From: Anaerolineaceae bacterium UBA3924
GTDB taxonomy: Bacteria > Chloroflexota > Anaerolineae > Anaerolineales > Anaerolineaceae
Direction: 5' to 3'
NCBI GenBank assembly: GCA_002385985.1
Contig: DGEO01000013.1
Coordinates: forward strand, 24,963-88,962
Length of the DNA stretch: 64,000 nt
The notes below the pieces were generated by a model that was given only the letters and a program-made list of their open reading frames with translations, was not told the DNA's origin and ran no database searches. This document shows, one piece after another, positions 25,181 to 33,077 of the stretch (positions are counted from its first letter, which is position 1; each line of letters opens with the position of its first letter). Both the position numbers and the translations under genes were made by a program.

Positions 25181-26386
25181 ATGACTGAGAAAGACATACG
25201 CGAAAGCACACTATCCTTCAATTACGAGGAGGAGGTGTACGAAAACGCGGCTGAAATGCCGGTGATGTACCGCAGCCTGGGGCTTGAGCCGCGCCATTCG
25301 CACCCCTTCTGGATCTACGAAGCCATCCAGCGGCAGCCGGAGCTGGTGGAGGAATCACTGCGCATCCTCCAGGAGCCTGTGCGGCAGATGGCCCGGGCTT
25401 ATGTGGAGCGGGGCTGCAGCCAGATTCTGCTGACCGGCATCGGGGCGTCCTTCCATCTGGGCGTGTCGGGCACGCACCTGCTGGGAGAGATCGCCGGCAT
25501 CCCGGCTGCGTATGTGGAAAGCTCGGAAGCGCTCTTCTCGAAGGTGGCATACGCGTACGAGAAGACCATGGTCATCGGGCTGTCAGCGTCGGGGAACTCG
25601 AAAGAAACGGTGGAGCATGTGCGCGAAGCCAGGAAAGAAGGCGCGCTCGTGGCCTCGTTCGTCAACCTGAACGGCACCCGGCTGGTGGAGGAGAGCGAAA
25701 TCACCGGCGTGGCGGCTGGCGGCTACGGCTTTGTGTGGGATTACACCACCCGTCTGGCAGGCATTGCCATGCTGGCGATCGAACTGGCCCGCGTGACCGG
25801 TCGAGACAGCCAGCAGATCGCGCGCTATGAGAGCGAACTCCAGAAAGTGCCAGAGCTGATGCGCCAGACGCTGGACGCCATCGACGAGCGCTGCCAGCTG
25901 ATCGGCGAGCAGATGGCAGCTTCCCGCGCTGCTGTGATTCCGGCTTCGGGGCACCTGCTGCCGGTGGGCTGGGAGTTCGCGCTGCGCTGCGAAGAAATGG
26001 CGCATTTCCCGGCCAAGGGACGCCCGATCGTGGACTTCCTGCACGGAGGCGTGGGCTACCTGGCTGAGGACATCAGCACGGTCATCCTGGCAGGAGAGGC
26101 CACACGGGAGTATGTAAAGCGGGTTGCGCTGGTGGCCCGGGAGATCCGCTCGCCGGCATTCGCGGTGGTGCGCCAGGACGACCGGGAGGTCTCACCCCTG
26201 GTCGACTGGACTGTGCGCCTGCCGGCCGTCGAACCGGCCTTTGAGCCGTTCCTGTTCCTGCTCCCGGCTCAGGTGATCCCTTACTATATCGAACTGGCCC
26301 AGGGCGGCAACCCTGACGCGCAGCGGACCGATCAGCCGCGCTATGCCCGGGCTTTCAATGTCGCCTATCCACCCAAATCGCATTAA
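25181..26386 (+). CDS. Tandem SIS-domain protein (GlmS-C / deglycase-like)
   Basis: A 401-residue protein with two SIS domains. SIS1 covers about 70-200, with ILLTGIGASFHLG and VIGLSASGNSKETVEHVREA. SIS2 covers about 235-380, with ASGHLLPVGWEFALRCEEMAH and VDFLHGGVGYL. The architecture is that of the GlmS isomerase half, and of AgaS and FrlB/GfrF-type deglycases that act on PTS-delivered amino-sugar or fructosamine phosphates. The glutaminase domain is absent. It overlaps no neighbour but is tightly packed between the small helical protein and HPr. Confidence 0.88.
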   Translation: MTEKDIRESTLSFNYEEEVYENAAEMPVMYRSLGLEPRHSHPFWIYEAIQRQPELVEESLRILQEPVRQMARAYVERGCSQILLTGIGASFHLGVSGTHLLGEIAGIPAAYVESSEALFSKVAYAYEKTMVIGLSASGNSKETVEHVREARKEGALVASFVNLNGTRLVEESEITGVAAGGYGFVWDYTTRLAGIAMLAIELARVTGRDSQQIARYESELQKVPELMRQTLDAIDERCQLIGEQMAASRAAVIPASGHLLPVGWEFALRCEEMAHFPAKGRPIVDFLHGGVGYLAEDISTVILAGEATREYVKRVALVAREIRSPAFAVVRQDDREVSPLVDWTVRLPAVEPAFEPFLFLLPAQVIPYYIELAQGGNPDAQRTDQPRYARAFNVAYPPKSH

Positions 26387-26417
26387 ACGAACCAGAAAAA
26401 CCAGAAAGGATTGAAAG

Positions 26418-26693
26418 ATGGCTGCATCCATTAACGTTACAGTCAAAAACGAAGTCGGCCTGCACGCCCGCCCGGCAGCAATGTTTGTCAAGAAAGCGTC
26501 CTCCTTTAAGAGTAAGGTGATGGTTGAAAATGTGACCCGGGCCACAGCCCCGGTCAATGCCAAGAGTATTCTCAGCGTGCTGTCCATTGGCGTGCTGAAG
26601 GATCATGAAATCCGCATCCAGGCGGAGGGCGAGGACGAGGAATCCGCGATCAAGTCGCTTGTTGAACTGATCGAAAGCGACTTCGGTGAGTAG
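26418..26693 (+). CDS. ptsH: Phosphocarrier protein HPr
   Basis: A 91-residue carrier that takes phosphate from Enzyme I onto His16 (KNEVGLHARPAAMFV) and hands it to EIIA. A serine in the position of the regulatory Ser46 is present at residue 50 (NAKSILSVLSIGV), so phosphorylation by HPr kinase is possible in principle; no such kinase gene is in the window. AAAGGA precedes the ATG. It is placed directly before the Enzyme I gene, inside the sugar locus instead of a separate pts operon. Confidence 0.96.
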   Translation: MAASINVTVKNEVGLHARPAAMFVKKASSFKSKVMVENVTRATAPVNAKSILSVLSIGVLKDHEIRIQAEGEDEESAIKSLVELIESDFGE

Positions 26694-26703
26694 GGGGGCG
26701 GTG

Positions 26704-28419
26704 ATGCAGGAAATCAAGTGCCTGGCGATCTCGCCGGGTATTGCCGTCGGCCCGCTGTTCTTCTACTCGACGACCGTCATCAAAGCCGAGAAGCAGGCTG
26801 CTGCCGACCCTGAGCAGGAAATCCGCTGCCTGGAAGAGGCCATCGAGCAGGCGAAGGTGGATCTGCAGGCTGTCCTGGAGAATTCCAGGAAGGACTTGGC
26901 GGGTGAAGCTGAAATATTCGAGGCTCACCTGATGGTGCTGGATGACCCGGTGCTGCTGGAGCAGGTGGCCGAGGATATTCGCGGCCTGGGTGTGAACGCG
27001 GAATATGCCTGGCAGCAGGGAATGGAAAAGTTCGCCGAGATGATGGCCTCCATGGAAGATGAGTACATGGCTGCGCGCGCCGCCGACGTGCGCGATGTAT
27101 CTCAGCGCGTGCTGCGGGTACTGGCCGGTGAACAGCAGGACGGCCGCAGTCTCGCACAGCCTTCCATCATCGTGGCGCACGAGCTGACCCCCTCAGACAC
27201 GGTCACTTTCGACCGCAGCAAGGTGCTGGCGTTCTGCACGGCCGAGGGAGGCCCGACCTCGCATGTGTCCATCCTGTCCAAGGCGCTGGGCATCCCGGCA
27301 GTATCGGGGCTGGGCCAGTATATGGAGCAGCTGCGCCAGGCCAGCACTGCGGTGGTGGACGGAAGCGCGGGTAAGGTCATCCTCAACCCGGACGAAGCCA
27401 CACAGCGCACCTACATCTCCCGCAGAGCGGCTCTGGATGAGAAGTTCAAGCGCGCGTTCCAGGAAACCACCAGACCGGCGGTCACCCGGGACGGCAAGCA
27501 GGTGGAAGTGGTGGCCAACATCGGCTCGGTGAAGGACGCCCGGGAAGCGGTCAAGTACGGGGCTGAAGGCGTAGGCCTGCTGCGCACCGAGTTCCTCTTC
27601 CTGGACCGCACCGAACCGCCCACCGAGGAAGAGCAGTACTCGGTCTACCGCCAGATTCTGGAGGTGTTTGGCGACCGGCCGGTGGTCGCGCGCACGCTGG
27701 ATATCGGCGGGGACAAGCCGGCTTCATACCTGCACATGAATGAGGAGCTCAACCCGTTCCTGGGCGTGCGTGGCGCACGTCTGGAGCTGCAGCACGAAGA
27801 GCTGATGATCCCGCAGCTGCGGGCGCTGCTGCGGGCGGGAGAGGGACACAACCTGAAGATCATGTTCCCGATGATCAGCACCATCGGTGAGATCCGCCAG
27901 GCGAATGAGTACGTCCGCCGGGTGAAGGGAGAGCTGGAAGCCAGCGGTACTCCGTACGCGCGCAACGCCGAAATTGGCATCATGGTGGAGGTGCCCTCGG
28001 CGGCGATCAATGCGGACATCCTGGCGAAGGAAGTGGACTTCTTCAGCATCGGCACCAACGACCTTTCGCAGTACACGCTGGCCGGGGACCGCACCAATCC
28101 CCACGTGGCGCACCTGGCCGATTCCATGGACCCGTCGGTGCTGCGACTGATTGGCATGGTGTGCAAAGCGGCCCACGAGGCCGGCATCTGGGTCGGGCTG
28201 TGCGGCGAGCTGGGCGGTGAGGTGATCGCTGCACCAGTGCTGCTTGGGCTGGGCGTAGATGAATTGAGCATGAACCCGCGGGCCATTCCGTTCGTCAAAG
28301 AGCAGATCCGCCGGTACACGGTGGAAGAAGCGCAGAGAATCGCCAGCCATGTACTCGGACTGTCCAGCGCGGCGGATATCCGTGCGTACCTGACCTCGCT
28401 GCTGCCGGATGGAGGATAA
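26704..28419 (+). CDS. ptsI: PTS Enzyme I (phosphoenolpyruvate--protein phosphotransferase)
   Basis: A 571-residue protein that moves phosphate from phosphoenolpyruvate to HPr. The active histidine is about residue 187 in AEGGPTSHVSILSKALGIP. LRTEFLFLDRTEPPTEEEQ, MVEVPSAAI, FSIGTNDLSQYTLA and CGELGG (cysteine near 500) are the PEP-domain blocks. The ATG at 26704 follows a GGGGGG ribosome binding site that overlaps the end of ptsH; a GTG directly before it is an alternative start. Length is standard. It is the only general PTS gene set in the window. Confidence 0.96.
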   Translation: MQEIKCLAISPGIAVGPLFFYSTTVIKAEKQAAADPEQEIRCLEEAIEQAKVDLQAVLENSRKDLAGEAEIFEAHLMVLDDPVLLEQVAEDIRGLGVNAEYAWQQGMEKFAEMMASMEDEYMAARAADVRDVSQRVLRVLAGEQQDGRSLAQPSIIVAHELTPSDTVTFDRSKVLAFCTAEGGPTSHVSILSKALGIPAVSGLGQYMEQLRQASTAVVDGSAGKVILNPDEATQRTYISRRAALDEKFKRAFQETTRPAVTRDGKQVEVVANIGSVKDAREAVKYGAEGVGLLRTEFLFLDRTEPPTEEEQYSVYRQILEVFGDRPVVARTLDIGGDKPASYLHMNEELNPFLGVRGARLELQHEELMIPQLRALLRAGEGHNLKIMFPMISTIGEIRQANEYVRRVKGELEASGTPYARNAEIGIMVEVPSAAINADILAKEVDFFSIGTNDLSQYTLAGDRTNPHVAHLADSMDPSVLRLIGMVCKAAHEAGIWVGLCGELGGEVIAAPVLLGLGVDELSMNPRAIPFVKEQIRRYTVEEAQRIASHVLGLSSAADIRAYLTSLLPDGG

Positions 28420-28420
28420 G

Positions 28421-29161
28421 ATGAGCATCGTTGACCGGGTTTTTGAAAGCTGCCTGAATCAGCTCCAGACAGTACTCAGCCAGGAAAAGCCTGCGATCGA
28501 GGCGGCCGGCGAGCTGATCGCTGACGCCATCTCCCGTGACCAGGTGATCACCATGTTCGGGAGCGGCCATTCCACCTTTATTGCCCGGGATGCCTACTGG
28601 CGGGCAGGCGGTCTGGCCCCGGTGGTGGTTATTCCAGATCCGCTTGGCGGAGATGCCGAGCGCCTGGAAGGCTTCGCGGCCATCATGCTCGGGCATTACC
28701 GGCTGGAGCCGGGCGGGGTGATGGTGATCATCTCCAACTCGGGCATCAACGCCTTCCCGGTGGAGATGGCGCTGGAAGCGAAAGCGCGCGGCCTGAAGGT
28801 GGTGGCGATTACCTCCCGGCAGCACAGCAGCCAGGTTCCGCCACGTCACTCGTCTGGAAAGAAGTTGATGGATCTGGCGGATGTGGTCATCGACACGCAC
28901 GGCGTGCCCGGTGACGCCAGCGTTGCGCTGCCCGAGAGCGGCCTGCGCGTGGGGGCCACCTCCACGGTGGTCGGCGCGGCCATCGTGCAGGCAATCATGT
29001 CTCACGCGGCGGAGTCGCTGGAGAAGCGCGGTGTGAAACCGCCTGTGATCGTGAGCTCGAACCTGCCGGAAGGAGACGCGAACAACAAGATACTGGCAGA
29101 AAAGTACCGCGACAAGATGGTGCGCTACGAAGTACCGACGGTGGACGCCGTCCTCAAGTAG
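28421..29161 (+). CDS. SIS-domain protein, UPF0309-like (third paralogue)
   Basis: A 246-residue single-SIS protein. MFGSGHSTFIARDAYWRAGG, ISNSGINAFPVEMALEA, PRHSSGKKLMDLADVVIDTHG and GATSTVVGAAI match the other two paralogues, but it is the most divergent: the NCVP segment is replaced by THGVPGD. The ATG at 28421 is chosen because GGAGG at 28411 overlaps the ptsI stop; an ATG four codons earlier has no site. Its placement directly after Enzyme I ties it to the PTS. Confidence 0.85.
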   Translation: MSIVDRVFESCLNQLQTVLSQEKPAIEAAGELIADAISRDQVITMFGSGHSTFIARDAYWRAGGLAPVVVIPDPLGGDAERLEGFAAIMLGHYRLEPGGVMVIISNSGINAFPVEMALEAKARGLKVVAITSRQHSSQVPPRHSSGKKLMDLADVVIDTHGVPGDASVALPESGLRVGATSTVVGAAIVQAIMSHAAESLEKRGVKPPVIVSSNLPEGDANNKILAEKYRDKMVRYEVPTVDAVLK

Positions 29162-29187
29162 CAGCAGGTGAAACCCGATCCCCGGCG

Positions 29188-29568
29188 ATGAAGATCGAGC
29201 ATGTCGCCCTGTGGACAGATGATATCGAGCGGCTGAGTGCGTTCTACCAGGCGCATTTTGGAGCCCTTCCCGGACCTCTGTACCAGAATCCGGCGAAGGG
29301 CTTCACTTCTCGTTTTCTGAGCCTGCCGGGCGGTGGCCGGATCGAGCTGATGCGGCGCGAAGGTGTGCAGTCCTGCCCGGCAGGTGAGCATGTCGGGTAC
29401 GCCCATCTGGCCCTCTCGCTAGGATCGGTGGAGGCGGTGGAGCAGAAAACCGCTGAGCTTAGAGAAAAGGGGGCTGCAGTGATCTCAGGGCCGCGATGGA
29501 CGGGGGACGGTTATTTCGAGAGCGTGGTGCTGGACCCGGATGGCAACCTGCTGGAGCTGACCGTATAG
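29188..29568 (+). CDS. Glyoxalase/VOC-superfamily protein
   Basis: A 126-residue vicinal-oxygen-chelate protein. MKIEHVALWTDDIERLSAFY is the classic start with His5 as metal ligand, RIELMR supplies a glutamate, GYAHLALSLG a histidine and DPDGNLLELT the final glutamate. All four ligands expected in glyoxalase I-type enzymes are present. It may detoxify methylglyoxal made during high sugar-phosphate flux, or act in the pathway itself. It follows the third SIS gene by 26 bases. Confidence 0.85.
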   Translation: MKIEHVALWTDDIERLSAFYQAHFGALPGPLYQNPAKGFTSRFLSLPGGGRIELMRREGVQSCPAGEHVGYAHLALSLGSVEAVEQKTAELREKGAAVISGPRWTGDGYFESVVLDPDGNLLELTV

Positions 29569-29639
29569 CGGCGAGTGCTGCAACGAATCTCCTCTTGCTG
29601 CATCCAATCAACAAAGCAGTTATTCAGGCGGAGGATAGA

Positions 29640-30074
29640 ATGGCAAAAGTGACACGTTCGAAGGGGAACAGCCGGATCCCCTATTTACTCGCCGGGCTGG
29701 TCTTGCTCCTCCTCCTTGCCTTTGCCGTGATCAGCCTGTCACAGCCCAACCCGCCGGCGGTGGCTGATGTTCCGCCGGAGATTTCGGTGGATGTAGCCGC
29801 ACAGAAGTATGAGGATGGTGTTTTCTTCCTGGATGTGCGCGAACCGCATGAGTGGGAGGAGGTCCACATTCCCGGCGCAGTGCTGGTGCCGCTGGCCCAG
29901 CTGGAGAGCCGGCTCAGCGAACTGCCCCGGGACCAGGAAATCGTGGTCGTGTGCCGCAGCGGCAACCGCAGCGCGACCGCCCGGGATATTCTCAGGAATG
30001 CCGGGTTTGAACAGGTCAGCAGTATGGCTGGCGGCATGAACGAATGGGCGAAGAGCGGGTATCCGACGGAATGA
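29640..30074 (+). CDS. Membrane-anchored rhodanese-domain protein
   Basis: A 144-residue protein. Residues 14-33 (PYLLAGLVLLLLLAFAVISL) form an N-terminal membrane anchor or uncleaved signal, and 50-142 a single rhodanese domain: FFLDVREPHEWEEVHIPGA and the active-site loop VVVCRSGNRSATA. The catalytic cysteine is present. The domain would face outward. GGCGGAGGATAG precedes the ATG. It is the last gene before the terminator at 30105, and its link to the sugar locus may be only positional. Confidence 0.87.
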   Translation: MAKVTRSKGNSRIPYLLAGLVLLLLLAFAVISLSQPNPPAVADVPPEISVDVAAQKYEDGVFFLDVREPHEWEEVHIPGAVLVPLAQLESRLSELPRDQEIVVVCRSGNRSATARDILRNAGFEQVSSMAGGMNEWAKSGYPTE

Positions 30075-30104
30075 GCTGAGAACAATTGAAATCAGGCACA
30101 GTAC

Positions 30105-30136
30105 ACCCTGTCATCTACCGGGACAGGGTAGTTTCA
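30105..30136 (+). terminator. Terminator at the end of the sugar locus
   Basis: ACCCTGTC (30105-30112) pairs with GACAGGGT (30122-30129) across a 9-base loop, and AGTTTCA follows. The T-run is short. It sits 30 bases after the rhodanese stop, before the convergent YcgN-like gene. Confidence 0.6.
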
Positions 30137-30190
30137 TAAGGACCTGATCGTCCAGATTGAACCTCGCACTGGCTTTCCGCCCGATCCGTG

Positions 30191-30634
30191 TCAATCGCCG
30201 ATAATGTAATCTTCCAGGTTGTCCAGGTCGGCCTGTGCTTCGGGGACCAAGTCCATGCCTTTGACGGATCGCCCGTAGCGGTGCACTTGCTGCGGATCGC
30301 CGCTAACCAGCGGATGCCAGGCGGGCAGGGGACGGCCTTCGGCCAGCCTGCGGTAGGCGCAGGTGTCCGGCAGCCACTTATACTGCCCTGCGGTCTCCGG
30401 AGTGAGCGTGATGCAGGTCGGCATTTTTTCCTGCCGCTGCGGGTAGACCTTGCAGCGGACGCTGCACAGGTCCAGAAAGCGGCAGGCGACATGCGTGTAG
30501 AAATACTCCCCGGTGTCTTCGTCTTCCAGCTTGTACAGGCAGCACTTGCCGCAGCCGTCGCACAGGGACTCCCATTCTTCAGGCGACATTTCCTGAAGGG
30601 TTTTCACCTCCCAGAAATATGGTTCCGGGGTCAT
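30191..30634 (-). CDS. YcgN/UPF0260-family Cys-cluster protein
   Basis: A 147-residue protein matching the UPF0260 (YcgN) family, of unknown biochemical role. SLCDGCGKCCLYKLEDEDTG places C25, C28, C31 and C32; further cysteines are C51, C57, C61, C74 and C92. The pattern resembles the YkgJ-type zinc or iron-sulfur binding fold. It starts inside the stop of the APP1-type gene (ATGA overlap), so the two are translationally coupled. Confidence 0.88.
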   Translation of the reverse strand: MTPEPYFWEVKTLQEMSPEEWESLCDGCGKCCLYKLEDEDTGEYFYTHVACRFLDLCSVRCKVYPQRQEKMPTCITLTPETAGQYKWLPDTCAYRRLAEGRPLPAWHPLVSGDPQQVHRYGRSVKGMDLVPEAQADLDNLEDYIIGD

Positions 30635-31983
30635 TTGTCCTGGTCCTCATGACCGTGTTTCGGGTCGATGCGAACGGTCGGCGGCCGGTCTGACTGATCT
30701 TTGCCGGCGTCTTTGACCATATCGTCAAGTGCACCTTCGTCAATGGCCTGCTTCAGTTCTTCGGTTTCCCGTCGGCCTTCCGGCTCGACGACGGCGGTGG
30801 GCGGTTCGTCCAGGTCCTGCCCCAGAACCTTTTCCAACGGAGAAGGCGGCGCTTCGTCCTTATCCTTTTCGCCCAGTATCTCCGGCATGCGGTCCGGGTG
30901 GATCCAGCCCATTTCCAGGGCGTGTTCGGCGATTTCCACCGTGTTGTCGGCCAGAATGAGAGTGGCTCCAGCGTCGATCATCTCCCGGGCCAGGTTGTTG
31001 ATCTCCTCGGTGCGCGAGAGCTTGCGGCTGACGTTGCGAATGTAGGTGGCCAGGATGCGGTTGGGGAACTCCTTCACCACGCTGGCGTAGATTTCCGGAT
31101 CCTCCTGCCCGCTGTCGCCGATCAGGATGAAGGGCAGGTCTTCGTAGAAGTTGAGCAGCTGCCGGATCACGCTGATCTTGTATTCACTGTTGCGAACCGG
31201 CAGGATTTCGTTGTAATTGATGCCCCAGTTCCTCAGGAAGAGTACCGGGCCGATGGGGATGTTCTGCAGGCGGAAGAAGTCGACCAGCAGGTCATACAGG
31301 TTCCAGGGACTGCTGGAAACGTAGAAAAGCGGGTTCCATTCCTCGCCGCTGCTGCCCGCAAAGAGCGCCCGGTACAGCCCGGCCACACCGGGAAAGGGTA
31401 AACGTGTGCGGGCATTGCCCATGAAAACGTTGCGCGCCATCTTGATCAGGTGGGTGGCGTCGGTCTGAACGACGGTGTCATCAATGTCGCTGATGACCAC
31501 AAACCGCGCGTTCGCCGGGGGAACCAGCACCTCCGCCCGGGCAGTCACCGGGCCGTCCTGCTTCGAGGGCTTGGGACTGATCAGCTCCAGGTCGACGGTT
31601 TCCCACAGACGGCCGGGATCGAGCGGGCGGGTAACCGGGACCTCGACTTCGAAGAACCCTTCTTCGTCGGCGCTGACTTCGGCCACATAATCCTGGTAGC
31701 GGACGCGCAGGCGGGCAAAGCGGATCTCATCGCTTTCCATCCGCCGGTAGGTGTTCAGCAGGTTGCGCCACAGGCTGTCATTGTCCAGTGCCGGGGTGAC
31801 GCCCTTATCCTCCAGCACCCGGCCGGTGAAGCGCAGGCGGGATCGACTGCCGTAGCCGTTGTAGGCGATAATCTGAATCTTGCCCGGCTCACCCAGACGG
31901 TCGGCCAGACCATAGCGCAGGTTATCGAAAAGGGACTCGACATCGTTGGCGATCGAGATAAGGGCCTGTCTCCAACTGGTCAC
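30631..31983 (-). CDS. APP1-type phosphatase-domain protein (DUF2183)
   Basis: A 450-residue protein. FVVISDIDDTVVQTDAT (near 175) is the DxDxT nucleophile motif of the HAD-like APP1/DUF2183 phosphatidate phosphatase domain; FYVSSSPWNLYDLLVDFF and FILIGDSGQEDPEIYA are further conserved segments. The N-terminal 160 residues look like a beta-rich domain, and the last 90 are charged and probably disordered. GTG at 31983 is used as start, with AAAGGA seven bases upstream; the frame is open much further 5', but that part overlaps the divergent cytochrome gene. Bacterial members are uncharacterised; lipid phosphate hydrolysis is the family inference. Confidence 0.85.
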   Translation of the reverse strand: MTSWRQALISIANDVESLFDNLRYGLADRLGEPGKIQIIAYNGYGSRSRLRFTGRVLEDKGVTPALDNDSLWRNLLNTYRRMESDEIRFARLRVRYQDYVAEVSADEEGFFEVEVPVTRPLDPGRLWETVDLELISPKPSKQDGPVTARAEVLVPPANARFVVISDIDDTVVQTDATHLIKMARNVFMGNARTRLPFPGVAGLYRALFAGSSGEEWNPLFYVSSSPWNLYDLLVDFFRLQNIPIGPVLFLRNWGINYNEILPVRNSEYKISVIRQLLNFYEDLPFILIGDSGQEDPEIYASVVKEFPNRILATYIRNVSRKLSRTEEINNLAREMIDAGATLILADNTVEIAEHALEMGWIHPDRMPEILGEKDKDEAPPSPLEKVLGQDLDEPPTAVVEPEGRRETEELKQAIDEGALDDMVKDAGKDQSDRPPTVRIDPKHGHEDQDK

Positions 31984-32160
31984 CGGGTCAATCCTTTCTT
32001 GCTCAGTCGTCCCGCCATCCCGCGGCGGCTTGACTATTGTAACCCAGGTTGCCACCTGTCCGAACCGGGGATCCTGAATCCTCCAACATCCGATGATGGT
32101 ACACTTATGAATAACAGCAAGAAATACCATCCAGAATATCCAATTGGTGAAGGGACAGGG

Positions 32161-33021
32161 ATGCTTCCTGGCAGGCATTTGAACCAGCGAACAATCGAGC
32201 GGGGACTGCTGTGCGCGCTTTTCCTGGCGCTGGCAGCAGGCATGGCCCTTTTGCTGTTTCCACCTCTGCAGGCAGCTTCGGCTGAGGTGCTTCCGCAGGA
32301 GACAGCCGAACCTCCGGGTATGCAGGTGGGCGAACCGGCCGGCGGATCGGAGGGAAAATCCTGGCTGATCCTGCCCACCATGCCGCCGGGGTCCACTCAG
32401 GCGGATTACGGCGCAGAAATATACCGGCTGGTGTGCAAGTCCTGTCATGGGGATGTGGGCCGCGGCCTGACCGCGGAATGGATCGCGCAGTGGAATCCTG
32501 CGGACCAGAACTGCTGGCAGTCAAAGTGCCACGCGGCCAACCATCCGCAGGATGGTTTTGAGATTCCGCACTATGTCCCGCCTGTGATGGGGGAGGGTGC
32601 TTTACTGCGGTTCGATACAGCGCTGGACCTGTATGAATACCTGCGCAGTTCCATGCCCTGGCAAGATCCCGGCTCGCTGCTGGACAGCGAATACTGGCAG
32701 CTGACGGCCTATTTACTGGAGGCCAACAACATCACCCCGCCGGTCGTCCTTGCGGAGGACACCGCGGACGATGTGCCGATTAACTACAAGGAGCCTTCTG
32801 GAAGTCAGGGCGGACCGGCCGGTCAGGCTCAGAATCCGGGTATTCCGGCGGGTGTGGAAAGCGGCAGCCGCTGGCTGTGGTATGCGGCTCCGCTGGCGGT
32901 TCTGGCCGCGGCGGGACTGGTGCTGCTGTGGCGCGCGCGGCTGCAAGGGTCCGTCAAGAGCGGCAGCGGCGAAGGCTCACCGTCGGAGAAAGACGGTGAG
33001 CCGCGAGACCTTGACCAGTGA
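32161..33021 (+). CDS. Membrane-anchored cytochrome c-type protein
   Basis: A 286-residue protein. A hydrophobic N-terminal segment (about 16-34) serves as signal or anchor. A cytochrome c-like domain (about 80-190) has the heme motif C92-K-S-C95-H96 and a candidate axial methionine in SSMPWQDP near 165. A second C118-X4-C123-H124 may bind another heme or be structural. A C-terminal helix (about 240-256) adds another membrane anchor, with a charged tail. ATG at 32161 follows GAAGGG; ATG 32107 is an alternative. It is divergent from the APP1-type gene. A role in electron transfer outside the membrane is likely. Confidence 0.75.
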   Translation: MLPGRHLNQRTIERGLLCALFLALAAGMALLLFPPLQAASAEVLPQETAEPPGMQVGEPAGGSEGKSWLILPTMPPGSTQADYGAEIYRLVCKSCHGDVGRGLTAEWIAQWNPADQNCWQSKCHAANHPQDGFEIPHYVPPVMGEGALLRFDTALDLYEYLRSSMPWQDPGSLLDSEYWQLTAYLLEANNITPPVVLAEDTADDVPINYKEPSGSQGGPAGQAQNPGIPAGVESGSRWLWYAAPLAVLAAAGLVLLWRARLQGSVKSGSGEGSPSEKDGEPRDLDQ

Positions 33022-33039
33022 CCCGGGAGTACGACCGGT

Positions 33040-33066
33040 AAAAAAACCAACCCGGGCTGGCCGGGT
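33040..33066 (-). terminator. Terminator of the SufR-like regulator gene
   Basis: Read on the minus strand, ACCCGG and CCGGGT form a short stem (33066-33050), followed by TGG and seven T (33046-33040). It lies 12 bases past the regulator's stop, between convergent genes. Confidence 0.65.
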
Positions 33067-33077
33067 CTGCTGTGCAG

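Noticed and set aside
31984..32448. 5' extension of the APP1-type gene by about 155 codons
   Set aside because: It overlaps the divergent cytochrome gene, its residues look non-coding, and a well-placed GTG with AAAGGA exists at 31983.
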